Shown here in pieces: positions 26,458-35,720 of a stretch of 64,000 bases of DNA (position 1 is the first letter of the stretch; every line of letters begins with the position of its first letter). The stretch spans positions 272,001 to 336,000 of the forward strand of contig CAUYUJ010011170.1 of NCBI GenBank assembly GCA_963575745.1. The letters are read 5' to 3'. The notes beneath the pieces were generated by a model, which made no database searches, was not told the DNA's origin, and saw only the letters and a list, made by a program, of their open reading frames with translations. A program made the position numbers and the translations under genes. This DNA is from Prorocentrum cordatum. Its lineage: Eukaryota > Sar > Dinophyceae > Prorocentrales > Prorocentraceae.

Positions 26458-27246
26458 TTGGAACTTCCGAGAGATTGTTCGTGCTGTGCACAAAACGGGG
26501 GGTACCCCGTTTGCATTGAGTTGCCGACTCAGTGTAATTATTGGAGGGATCCACAGGTCAAAGAGTTCATGAGAGAGTTAGAGTTTGTCAAGACAGCCCT
26601 ACATGGATGTGCGTACGGATTGAGGGACAGGAAGGGTAATTTCATCAAAAAGCCGTGGACGATAGCTTCCACGCCCCCCGACGTGACAGAGGGACTCGAG
26701 CGCAGATGCGATGGCGCACACGAGCATGTTGAGGCGAGAGGACGCGAGTGCAAGCTTGCTGAGGATTCTACTGACGCCTTTGCCAAGCAAGTTCAGATTG
26801 TTGTTGCACGTGCCGCGGAGCGCATCTCGTCTTCTCGTCGTCGTCCCCTATCCACTGACTTAGTATGTGCCGCTGCCGTTTTGTCTCCGGAGCTTGCGCG
26901 GGCCCCCCTGCGGCCGGCCCCCACTCGGATCGCGTCGCCGCCTCGTTGCGGCTGCGCGAACTTCGCCTGCCGCGGCCCCCGCGCGCCCGAGAGATCACAG
27001 ACCGAACCCATGCGTCAACCGTTGGGAATCCCAGCGGCCAAGCCGTCGGGGGAGGACGTGGCCTCGGTTTGCTCGGACGACATCATAGACGAACTCGCTC
27101 CCGAGTCGCCTGTGAAGGGAGATCCCCAGGCTGAGCCTAAAGCGAAGGCTCTTCCGAACCCAATGCGCGAGGCTCCGCCACCGGCCCAGCCGAGTGGGAA
27201 CGCCCCCCCCCCCCCCCCCGGCCAAGCCGGATGGGGCAGAGGCTAA
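26458..27246 (+). CDS. post-pol ORF B, Cys/His-containing unknown domain
   Basis: The start is uncertain; the frame opens near 26458. A compact domain at about 26500-26800 contains CIELPTQCNYWRDP, HGCAYGLRD, KKPWTIAST and RCDGAHEHVEARGREC. The Cys and His spacing suggests a metal-binding module. I recall this arrangement from dinoflagellate predicted proteins near retroelements, but not its function. The C-terminal 150 codons are Pro/Ala-rich and contain three micro-hairpins. It runs into a 14-C homopolymer near 27206, a likely frameshift site linking it to the next ORF. Confidence 0.4.
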   Translation: MELPRDCSCCAQNGGYPVCIELPTQCNYWRDPQVKEFMRELEFVKTALHGCAYGLRDRKGNFIKKPWTIASTPPDVTEGLERRCDGAHEHVEARGRECKLAEDSTDAFAKQVQIVVARAAERISSSRRRPLSTDLVCAAAVLSPELARAPLRPAPTRIASPPRCGCANFACRGPRAPERSQTEPMRQPLGIPAAKPSGEDVASVCSDDIIDELAPESPVKGDPQAEPKAKALPNPMREAPPPAQPSGNAPPPPPGQAGWGRG

Positions 27247-27274
27247 TCCTTTTCGCCCAAGCGATGTCGCCGTG

Positions 27275-28528
27275 ATGGACGAAGACATCGAAATGGAGGG
27301 TGGTGCAATGATCTACGCAGAAGAGGCTGCAGCTCGTAAAAGAGCTGCCGAAGAAGCCATCCAAAACAGTCAATCTGCCAAGAGGGTAGCCATCTCCGAT
27401 CAAGGGGGTAACAATTCCCAGAAGGAGAAATCCATCCTCCGTTGCTTCCCTGATAAAAAGAGAGAATGGTCGAGGCCTGATCTCACGGGGACTATCAAGT
27501 TCGCTCGCAAACGGGGATGGAGTTGGCGTTTCACGATGTGGAGACACAACATCCTATACAGACGGAACATCCAAGTCGTCACCGCATTAAAGGCTGATCT
27601 GGCCGACACATCGCATACGGTCTTTGAACGACTGTTTTCGCAAATCTCGCAAGACCCGTGGACCGCGCATTGGACTACGTTCGACAGGATGGCAACATGC
27701 CGTTTTGATTGGGCCCCTCCAGATCTTGACCATATTCCTGTCGGTGCATTCTTTCAGTCGTACCCAGGTGAAATGACGAGGTTGGTCTGTAGGTTGTATG
27801 CAAATGCACCGGGTGAGGCACGTCGCCCCGTTCGTACTCTCGAAAAAGGAGAGGTCGTGGGTCCCACCGTTGGCCCAGCCATACGGCGGAAAACGATCTA
27901 CGGAGACTTTGTGAGCGTCCCGATAAGGGACAAATGGGCAGAAGGCGCTCCAGATCTGTGGCTGGACATTTGGGGCCCATCACCGCGAACGCCCCCCCGT
28001 GACGCAGCTATGGGGGATGGTTGGGGCACGATGTTTGCCCTGCCTGTCGTCAAGGGTTTGTCTCGCACGCCAGCGCATGTTGTTGAAGAGGCTCTTACCC
28101 TTTCGGCCGAATCAGATTACTTTGAGACCTCTCCTCAAGAGGCCGTACATTGGCGCAAAGAACAACCGCGGTGGTCACGCCCATGCGATTTTGATGCTTG
28201 GCTTGCGAAGGATGGACTTGGCGGCGAGACCGACATGCAATCGCCGTCGAAAAAGCCACGCTTGGCCACGGAGGCGCCGAACGACCCAGTCGATTCGGAG
28301 AGCCGCCAGACGGTTGCCGACATCGATCAGACCTCGTTGGACAATCCTGGTGTCGGTCGACAGGTTGCCGGAGACTCATCCGTTGGGCCAGCCTCAAGTC
28401 CGGCTGCTCCGCACGGCCCAGCCGGTGACGGGGCGGGCGGCAGCTCCCCCCCCGGCCCAGCCGGCGGTGGAGGGGGCTCCGCCTGGACAGGGGGGCTCTC
28501 CCTCGGGAGGCGTTCCGCCATCAAGTAA
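27275..28528 (+). CDS. post-pol ORF C (5' part), unknown
   Basis: ATG at 27275. The N-terminus has a Lys/Ala-rich helix, followed by a folded-looking domain (about 27450-28210) rich in Trp and Arg, then a KKPRL basic cluster near 28250 that could serve as a nuclear signal. The tail is Gly/Pro-rich and micro-hairpin-bearing. No family is recognised. The frame probably shifts within the G-rich tract at 28460-28530 and continues as the next entry. Confidence 0.4.
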   Translation: MDEDIEMEGGAMIYAEEAAARKRAAEEAIQNSQSAKRVAISDQGGNNSQKEKSILRCFPDKKREWSRPDLTGTIKFARKRGWSWRFTMWRHNILYRRNIQVVTALKADLADTSHTVFERLFSQISQDPWTAHWTTFDRMATCRFDWAPPDLDHIPVGAFFQSYPGEMTRLVCRLYANAPGEARRPVRTLEKGEVVGPTVGPAIRRKTIYGDFVSVPIRDKWAEGAPDLWLDIWGPSPRTPPRDAAMGDGWGTMFALPVVKGLSRTPAHVVEEALTLSAESDYFETSPQEAVHWRKEQPRWSRPCDFDAWLAKDGLGGETDMQSPSKKPRLATEAPNDPVDSESRQTVADIDQTSLDNPGVGRQVAGDSSVGPASSPAAPHGPAGDGAGGSSPPGPAGGGGGSAWTGGLSLGRRSAIK

Positions 28529-29480
28529 CCCCTCCGGGGGAGATGGTGGAGGCGGACCCCCTGATGCGGGGTCAGCCTCTGCAAGTGGCGGTCAGGATGA
28601 CCCGCCCTATTTCGGGCGGGGCCCCTGGAAAGTTCTTGATTATTACCGGCTGCAGAATGAGTTTGCGCCGGATGTCAGGGCACCACCCAACGAGTGGCAA
28701 TCCAAAGTGAATGAGACTATTCAGCTTTATGTTGATATCACTGACCCCCAGATGGCAAACTGGGCAATCAAGTTAACTTTTCTCCAGAAGTGCCAGGCCA
28801 TCGCGCAGATTGCCTGGGTGAATGGACATTCGTGGATTCCATTTGTTGGCGAGGACATTGCGACCGTGATGAACGCGGGCAAACCAGTGGCAGATGTCCT
28901 CCATCCTTTGTGCGTGATGGAGAGTGGGAGATACAGATTTTGGTCTTATTCCGTCCACAGTGTCTCAGATTCCACGATCTCATTTCGGGAATCATCCAAG
29001 AAGAAGAAGAAGCCCAGTCCTCTTCCTGGATACCGTCTGCGGGAACAGGTGCAAGGCATCGCGCAAACGATCATGAGTGGATGCATGGCTCCAGAGCTCA
29101 AGGAGGAGGCTACGGAATTTGATTGGGCACGGAATCGGGACTATATGAAAGGAATTTACACGCCGATCCGTTTCATCTTCTGGAACGTTTACGACATCGT
29201 TGATGGACACGGTGATTTGATCGGAGTCGGCTCTGGAACACAGAGACCAGAGGACCCGTTTGCTTTCGCTGGAAGTCTCCGAATATTAGTAGAAAGCGCG
29301 ATTAAGCTGGTGGACGACGCGATCTCCCGCGCGGGGGACGGGGCAATCGAGATCATGTATGTTGGCGGAGACCACGCATGCTGGAGGACCGACGGGTCCG
29401 GAGTGAACAGTATGTGGAACGATGTCGCCACTCTCGTCAGGGGTAAAATGAACAACGGATTGAAGGATACAAAGCCATAG
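28521..29480 (+). CDS. post-pol ORF C (3' part), unknown
   Basis: After a Gly/Pro linker the frame holds a continuous, well-formed domain of about 300 codons ending at TAG 29478: KVLDYYRLQNEF, NGHSWIPFVGEDIATVM, a KKKKK run near 29000, and GDHACWRTDGSGVNS near the end. Composition is that of an ordinary globular protein and contrasts with the linkers. I see no catalytic signature I can name. No start codon is needed if it is the shifted continuation of the preceding ORF. Confidence 0.45.
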   Translation, partial: SSNPSGGDGGGGPPDAGSASASGGQDDPPYFGRGPWKVLDYYRLQNEFAPDVRAPPNEWQSKVNETIQLYVDITDPQMANWAIKLTFLQKCQAIAQIAWVNGHSWIPFVGEDIATVMNAGKPVADVLHPLCVMESGRYRFWSYSVHSVSDSTISFRESSKKKKKPSPLPGYRLREQVQGIAQTIMSGCMAPELKEEATEFDWARNRDYMKGIYTPIRFIFWNVYDIVDGHGDLIGVGSGTQRPEDPFAFAGSLRILVESAIKLVDDAISRAGDGAIEIMYVGGDHACWRTDGSGVNSMWNDVATLVRGKMNNGLKDTKP

Positions 29481-29497
29481 GGATATTCCCGCGGATA

Positions 29498-30073
29498 ATG
29501 ATTTTAGACGGTGTAAGTTTATACCGCAAGCTGCGGCACAAACCAGGGGATCTTTACAATTTTGTCCCTGAGCATGATGATTGCGAACTTGATAAGGGCG
29601 GAGAGATGGTGAAGGTCACCGCAGGAGAATTGTGCGCTGAGTACATGTTCAAGACTGCCACACTTGCTACATGCTTCTTTTGCCAACCCTCTGGCGGCTC
29701 AGCCGTCCAGGGGGGCAGCATAACAAGGGCGACGAGAGCGGACGGGTACGCTGCGCAAGAGGCTACCGTCGATGAGCTGGCCATGCACTGGCAAGACTGG
29801 AGCCCTGTAGAAGGCAGTGCGCCCAGGTCGGTGCTCAATACACGTCCATTCGCAACAGCTTTGGGGCGCAAGTTATTTCCAGCCGTCCAAGACGGATCTG
29901 GATGCGGACCCATCCATTCATATCATTCCGAAGCGTTCGTTGAATTCCTGAAACGGGGGATAGCATATGCGGACTTCTTCCCATGGCAAGATAATCATTA
30001 CTTCTTGCCGCGAGGTCCGAATTTCTGCCCAGGAGTGCCCCCGAAGTGGAGGCGTCTTCGGCTGCCAAATTAA
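29498..30073 (+). CDS. post-pol ORF D (5' part), unknown
   Basis: ATG at 29498, 18 bp after the previous stop. A clean frame of about 190 codons with scattered Cys and His (CFFCQPSGGS; HSYHSEAFVEF) and a micro-hairpin at 29695. It ends in the frame-changing region near 30045-30073, where a C run allows a shift into the frame of the next ORF. Function unknown. Together with the next entry it probably formed one protein. Confidence 0.45.
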   Translation: MILDGVSLYRKLRHKPGDLYNFVPEHDDCELDKGGEMVKVTAGELCAEYMFKTATLATCFFCQPSGGSAVQGGSITRATRADGYAAQEATVDELAMHWQDWSPVEGSAPRSVLNTRPFATALGRKLFPAVQDGSGCGPIHSYHSEAFVEFLKRGIAYADFFPWQDNHYFLPRGPNFCPGVPPKWRRLRLPN

Positions 30074-32175
30074 GGTGCATACAAAACGATGTTAACATGC
30101 GCGTGGCAGCCGAGCGATTGAAGAAGGCAGCGCCTGCTAAGGCACCGAGCGGCTCAGCCGTTTCGGATAGCGGTTCTGCACCGAGCGGCTCTGCCGCCTC
30201 GGAGAACACCACGGCACTGGGCGGCTCAGCTGTTCCTAGTGAAATTGTTGCGCCGAGCGGCCCAGCCGTCTCGGGTAGCGATGCACGCACGCGGGCGGCC
30301 CAGCCGTCTCGCGAACCTCTTTTGGCCCCAGCAACGGGCGTGCAAGATGCCAAGACGCGTGGTGAGGCAGCGGAGGATTTCATCCGTGATAAGTGCCCTG
30401 TCGGAAGGCCGACAACGATCAGTCAGAAGTATAGGTTCCCAAGACGTTTGAAGATAAATGCTGATCCTAACAGCAACGAGGAATGGGAACTGGATTGGCC
30501 CTACCATTTGCCATGCCAATAACGAAGAAGTGGCCCTACAGAAGTGCGGCTGGACAAGCGCCAGTTGAGCGTGATTTCCTCCGACCATTTACGGTAGCGA
30601 GCGGTGAGCTCCGCAGAAGGTATGATGCGCAATAATGAGTATCCGGGGAAGGAAGGCCATGTCGCACGGAATGCAATCGGGGAAACTCCAGCCCGCAGCA
30701 AGGAGTTCAAGATGATTCAGAGGGCCGCAGGTGGACAAGCGTGGTTGGCCTTTCAGATTCAGCAAAAGTCCACGAAGACCACCGTCTTGGAACCAAATTA
30801 TATCGTTCCCAAGTGGGCACGTTTCTTCAAGGTAAAGGCTGACCGGTCGCGTCCGGACCCGACAGCCACTGTCGCTGATCGCCTGAACTGGGCGAAGATG
30901 CCCACGAGGACCCACAGAGCCGGTCTTGATCATTGCGTTCAACTCACTTTGCCTTTCTACGTCACGGACGAACAGCTTGCGGAGGTCCAAGACCAATCCG
31001 CAGGCTGGGCAAGACAGTCCCATGGTACGCCCGTGACCGCACTTCATTCAATTTTGGAGGGCCATCAGTTCCTTCCATCTAATCTAAAATACGGAGGCAG
31101 CGTTAAGCAGAACGTGATTGGAGTGTATTCTTTCCCTTGCACGGACAATCCTCAGACTCACACAGTGTACTCTGTTGGAGAGGAAACCTTTGGAGATGGC
31201 ATCTCAATTGCTGCCGAGGTTGTTTTCTTTTCGAAAAAGCAAACTCTCATCAAAGGAAAACCAGATCAGTACGTCAGTGACCCGACGGGTATTGTGCTGC
31301 ATGAGTTTCAACTGTATCATTGGACACCAGCAGCACTTCATGTCACGCCGGCTTACGTTTTCTTGCAACGTATCGCCAGACAGAACAACTGGTGTTTGGA
31401 GCAAGACTTTGGAGTTGAACGGTCTCGCGACGATGGGAGGGCGGCTGCCGCGGACCAAGTCCGGGAGGCGCAGAAGGAATGGGTCCCGAATTTGAAACCG
31501 ATCGAATGGCGAAGTGGCCAGAATCCATACTCCGACGACGATAGGATTGATGGCGTTTGGCCGTGGCTTCAGCAGAAAGGGTTCAAACTAACCAAGATCC
31601 ACCCGCTGCATAGAGATGAGGGGTCAGAGGAGTCCAAGAAGCTTGTCCAAGGTAACAGAGAGGAGGAGGACAGAGCCAAGGCATCTGCGCGTGCACCAGA
31701 GCAGGCGCCAGTGGCCAAGCCGCCCGGCACACTCCTTTCGCTCGGTGCCAAGAATTTCCCGAGTCTTGGGCAGCCTGCGCCTCGCACTGGGAGGGCGTTC
31801 AAGCCTCCGCTTGGCAAAGTCGTGGCGGAGGCTTGTCCTCCGCTCCCCAAGACTGACGCACCTGGCAAAGCGCCGACGCCTCCTCCTCCTCCGAAGGAGT
31901 GGCCGGCAGCAGAAGGGCTGAGGGAAGCCGTCCCGAAGAAAGCCCCTTCGCCGCTCAGCAAGACGATGTCGCCTCCGGCAGCGAAGCCGAACGTTGCACA
32001 GTCGAAGGACTCACCCTTGGCGAAGGAGGGGATACCTAAGAAACCTCCGCCTCCACCTCGCCACGGTCCCGAGACAAGGCCATCGAAGCCTCCACCGGCT
32101 CAGGCGGCTCGCCTCGACGCGGGAGCCGATAACTTATCCACGCCCCCAGTGGCGCAGCCACCGGCCAAGCCGTGA
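30046..32175 (+). pseudogene. post-pol ORF D (3' part), possible ADP-ribosyltransferase-like domain
   Basis: One frame from about 30046 to 32172 with stops at TAA 30520, TAG 30595 and TGA 32173. The first 150 codons are linker carrying four micro-hairpins. The middle (30700-31500) is globular. At 31021 it reads HGTPVTALHSILEG, followed about 20 residues later by GVYSF and then by EETFGDGISIAAEVVFF. This order (HGT, a helix ending SIL-EG, GVY, a later Glu-containing strand) resembles the ART fold of PARPs and Tpt1/KptA. The match is by eye and short, so function is a hypothesis. The C-terminus is Pro/Lys-rich. Confidence 0.4.
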
Positions 32176-32205
32176 GGCGCGGAGACGGCGGGCGACTCGC
32201 CTCAA

Positions 32206-33560
32206 ATGTGGAAACCGAGTCTTCGTGAGCCCCCCGCTGCCGTGGCTAACCTTGCCAGGTGGAATGCAAATCGCGCTCCACAAACTGACCGAGACCAACC
32301 GAAGGCAAAGCCCCCAGCTAAGGCTGCACCCAGATGGGTGAGAGAGAAGGAACCCTCCCAGCGTGCCCGAGGCAGCGCTGGAACGGATCTGACTGCACAG
32401 GAGGATAACCCTGTCGCAAAGGCGAAAGCAGTGGAGACGAAAGCCAGAGCCGCCGAGGATGAAGCCGCTACACGCCACGGAGGCGCTGAGGAACATACTA
32501 TCCCTAAGGCAGCTCCTCCGACACAAACGGACGGAGACCCATCATCAGAGGAGTCACCTGTGCCAGCAGGGGCCGACGAGGCAGCTATCATCCTCAGGAT
32601 CCTCAAAGAAGTCTCTAGGAAACAATTCTCGGGCAAGACAGCGCGTGACGTTCTGAGGAATGAGAAACAGTTCTTTTACTGGCGGCGTCGAACCGCTGCT
32701 GACTGGCCACAAGAGCACGAGTACCCCGAGGATACGATATATGAAATTGCGTCGTATATCGCAACAGCAAGGGGGCTCTACTTGAGGGTCAGCGACAATG
32801 TAGACACGGCCCAGGAAGCTGCTCGTTGGCGCGGAGGAATTTTGAAGGCGCTGTTGTGGAACAGATCCGTAAATTTGTGCCAGATTTTAATTCCACCTCT
32901 ATGTTCGCCGGTCAGAGCCAGTCGTCACGGCCTAAGGCAGAGGGTATACCCGTTGTGAGTGGAAGCAGACTTCCTACTCCACCCGCTCCCCCGTCCGGCT
33001 CAGCCGCGACAGAGAACCTTCCTCCGCCTCCGCCTGGCCCTGCCAAAGTGGAGAACAAACACGGCAGGCTCGGGCGCCGATGCTGCGGCACCTGTTGTAA
33101 CCCGAGATCCCGCAGAATCTCCGCCTACTAAAATAGAAACGTCTGAAGAGGAAGATGCATCCGCGGCGCAGGCGCCATTGCCTGATGCCGCTCTATGCGG
33201 ACATCAGGCAGCGGAGCCTGCGCCCGCAGGTCAAGGGCCGGATGCCCAAGGCATTCCGGGATCCCTTCAGGCCGACAACGATCTGACCCAGTCTACTGAG
33301 TTTCCGTGCCCAGCGGATCCTGAGCTCATTACCACGGAGGAAGAACACTATCGATCGGGTCCGGCATCTTTCAATTTCTTTTCAGAGAGAGTCTGCCATC
33401 TGCCCCAGGCAAACGGCAACGTCCACCAACGAAAGTTCTGCCACAAGAGGATGAAAAATAATTGTTTGTTGGGCATGCGAACTATTTCAAAGACAAAAAG
33501 CTTTATATTTCGCATGATGAACGTCCTCAAGCCATCCAGCGTACACCTCCTGCTATGAGG
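32206..33560 (+). pseudogene. post-pol ORF E, linker-rich and frameshifted
   Basis: The same frame as ORF D continues past TGA 32173 to 32958. It contains a charged Ala/Lys/Glu linker, then a short domain (about 32570-32860) with KQFFYWRRRTAADWPQE and DTIYEIASYIATARG. Frameshifts near 32870 and 32960 move the readable frame (QIRKFVPDFNSTSMF, then an acidic region to about 33400). Function unknown. It connects to the following Tpt1-like ORF. Confidence 0.35.
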
Positions 33561-34591
33561 CAGAAGATTCGAGAGGCCCATATGACTGGGCCCGTTCCTC
33601 CGCATGCCGAAGCTGTTCGCAACCAAAGGGAGAATACGCTCACATACGTAGCAGAGTTCGTTGAGGACCCTATATTTGCACTATTGAGCAAACTCAGCAG
33701 GGATGACGGCACGTTTGATCAGGCGCGAGATTTTCCCCGTGCTGAGTTCCACTCCGATGATATTCCTGGAGGATTTACCCTTCAGCCCTTTAAATGCCTG
33801 AAGCCGTTAGTAGTTGGGGCCGATGATCCTAATAGTCCGGCTGCCCTAGGCAGCACGGACTGTTGGAGACCCCAAAGTTACAGAGTACCCGAGCTTGCTC
33901 TGCATATCGGTAATTGCGCAGCATATCTAGCGGGGCATCGTTCTGATTACGCGAGGTCCTCGGGAGGCTGGGTCTATTTCGGCGACCTGGTTGAAAAGAT
34001 CGCCGAGGACGGATTCAACTATCAGCCGTTTGCCCCCGCTGCACACGGCCTAGCCGCGTTGCAGCCAGGGACTGCGGAGGCACTTGGGGTGTACCCTGCT
34101 GACAGTGATATCATCGATGGGACGAAAGTCCACGATATGTGGAAAGACTACACGGCATGGCCCCATCAAAAGAAGGAGAGGAGTGCAGTTTCAATTCCTG
34201 TTTTCTATCGAGCGCGCCAGGGACACCACTTTTGTTGCTTCTATTGAGAGAATGTATGTCCCATATGACCCTGGCCAAGCCAGGAGTCACGGGCCTCTTC
34301 TTCATATCACCGACTCGCAGGCACTGATGGAGTCAACAGTCGGAAAAGTCCAGTTCCCGAAAAGAGACTCGGGACTCTGTCTCGAGGCTGATTACGACTT
34401 GCTGAGGCTTCGACCAGGAAGAACCCGGTCATGCGAGAGGCAGATCACCTTCTTTCGTGGCTCAGCCAACGGAGGTATGGTGAGACTGTCCCCGCAAGAG
34501 AGTTTGCGGCCACGGGCAATGCTGCGCAACCAGGAGAGCCGCTATCGGTCGGAGCATGGCCCGCAGAGGACACAGTCCGTCTTAGCTCAAG
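33462..34591 (+). pseudogene. post-pol ORF F, possible Tpt1/KptA-like RNA 2'-phosphotransferase relic
   Basis: The frame 33462-34247 contains ALHIGNCAAYLAGHRSDY, then GGWVYFGDLVEKIAEDGF (about 33965-34018), then FYRARQGHHF (34203-34232). KptA/Tpt1 enzymes have an N-terminal winged helix with a GWV-DL pattern, followed by an R-x-x-QGH motif that binds RNA, then the ART domain. The first two features and the order match. TGA 34245 and a frameshift follow; the continuation (about 34248-34560) has LLHITDSQAL where the family has a YHGT-like motif, so the catalytic half is weak or decayed. This is a motif-level hypothesis only. Confidence 0.35.
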
Positions 34592-34737
34592 GGTTCGACA
34601 TCCGCTTGCCCAACTCCGCACTCACCTTTACATCCCTCTTTTTTACTCACCGCTTACATTTCTCCCATGCCCCATACTGCGCATCATTTTACCTCTCTGG
34701 TCTCTCGTGCAGACGCTTGTGTCGAACGGTTGGGTCA

Positions 34738-35235
34738 ATGGCATGGGTCTTGCAACGACTGGGCCAAGTCCCATGGGGCCAAGTGTGGGCGGCAGGCAAT
34801 GGCGCCTACGCGTGGGCATCGGGCTGGGCTTCACGCTCCTATGCGGCGGCGGCCGCGATGCCGACGGAGTGCAAGCAGGCGTCTGTCCACGCCAGCATGG
34901 TCTGTATGGGCTACCCTCCGGACTGCCACATCGCGCCGGGGCTGGGGCCGTTCGCCCTTGGATGGGGGCGGCTTGCGATCGGCATTCTCGCCGGCAGTTT
35001 GCTGGCGACAGTTGTTTTCCTCAGCTACCCGCGATGTGCGGTGGCCATGCCCACCAAGACGCCTGCGGACAGAGAGCGGCGCGATCTCTTGGACCATGTC
35101 CGGGCCCATGGCAGGCCAGCGCTACCGGAGTTCGCCCAGATTGCGCAGACCTCCGAGGTGGAGATTTTGCACAGGATCGCGGGGGTGCCGCCCCCTGCCC
35201 ATCGACCCAGTGGCCACGCACCAACGCAGAGGTAA
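34738..35235 (+). CDS. small ORF with one transmembrane segment
   Basis: ATG 34738, 165 codons. A hydrophobic stretch at about 34975-35030 (LAIGILAGSLLATVVFLSY) is a clear single membrane span. A charged helical tail follows (DRERRDLLDHVRAHG). The N-terminal part is Trp/Ala-rich with Cys residues. The frame is open upstream to about 34250 and may be a continuation of the previous region. It lies at the proposed 5' end of the LINE. Function unknown. Confidence 0.35.
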   Translation: MAWVLQRLGQVPWGQVWAAGNGAYAWASGWASRSYAAAAAMPTECKQASVHASMVCMGYPPDCHIAPGLGPFALGWGRLAIGILAGSLLATVVFLSYPRCAVAMPTKTPADRERRDLLDHVRAHGRPALPEFAQIAQTSEVEILHRIAGVPPPAHRPSGHAPTQR

Positions 35236-35720
35236 TTGCCACTTCAGGCGCCCGCGCCAGCGCCGATAACGGGCACCTCCAGGAGAAGGACAACGAGGAG
35301 GGCAAGGGGGGGGCGAGGAGGACAAGGGCGGGATTGGTGAAGGGAATTGCAATTGCAACAAATGGACACGCACCTGCGACGAGGTGATTGCTGCTTCTGG
35401 CGTTCACGCCGGCGCTGAGATGGGACAGTTCCAAAGAAAGACAACGAGGAGGTGAAGGAAGACGATGAAAGAATACAGGAGGTGGAGGGAGGAGGAATTG
35501 GTGAAGGGAAATGCCATTACAACAAATATGCGTGCGGTGACGGGCATTTCAGATTGCATTGGCAGGGAGGCCAAACATACACTACTGAACATACAATGAA
35601 GCTTGGTCGAGTTGTTGTTGTGCCGGATCGTCGGCGTACCACTTCCTGCGCAGCGACTTTCAGGCGTCGCTGGGGCCGAACGCCAGCCCCAGAGGTAATT
35701 GCATTTACGATGGGTGGTGG
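35229..35720 (+). repeat. ~155-bp tandem repeats upstream of the LINE ORF
   Basis: The motif GAGGTAATTGC or GAGGTGATTGC occurs at 35229, 35381 and 35692 (spacing 152 and 311), and a diverged unit with GGTGACGGGC near 35536 fills the gap. Units share GGTGAAGGGAAxTGC and ACAACAAAT blocks. Arrays of this kind are common in LINE 5' regions. Confidence 0.65.

Noticed and set aside
34582-34591. Relict dinoflagellate spliced leader (TTAGCTCAAG against the end of the known leader)
   Set aside because: Nine of ten bases match, but several such matches are expected by chance in 64 kb on two strands, and the rest of the leader is absent.
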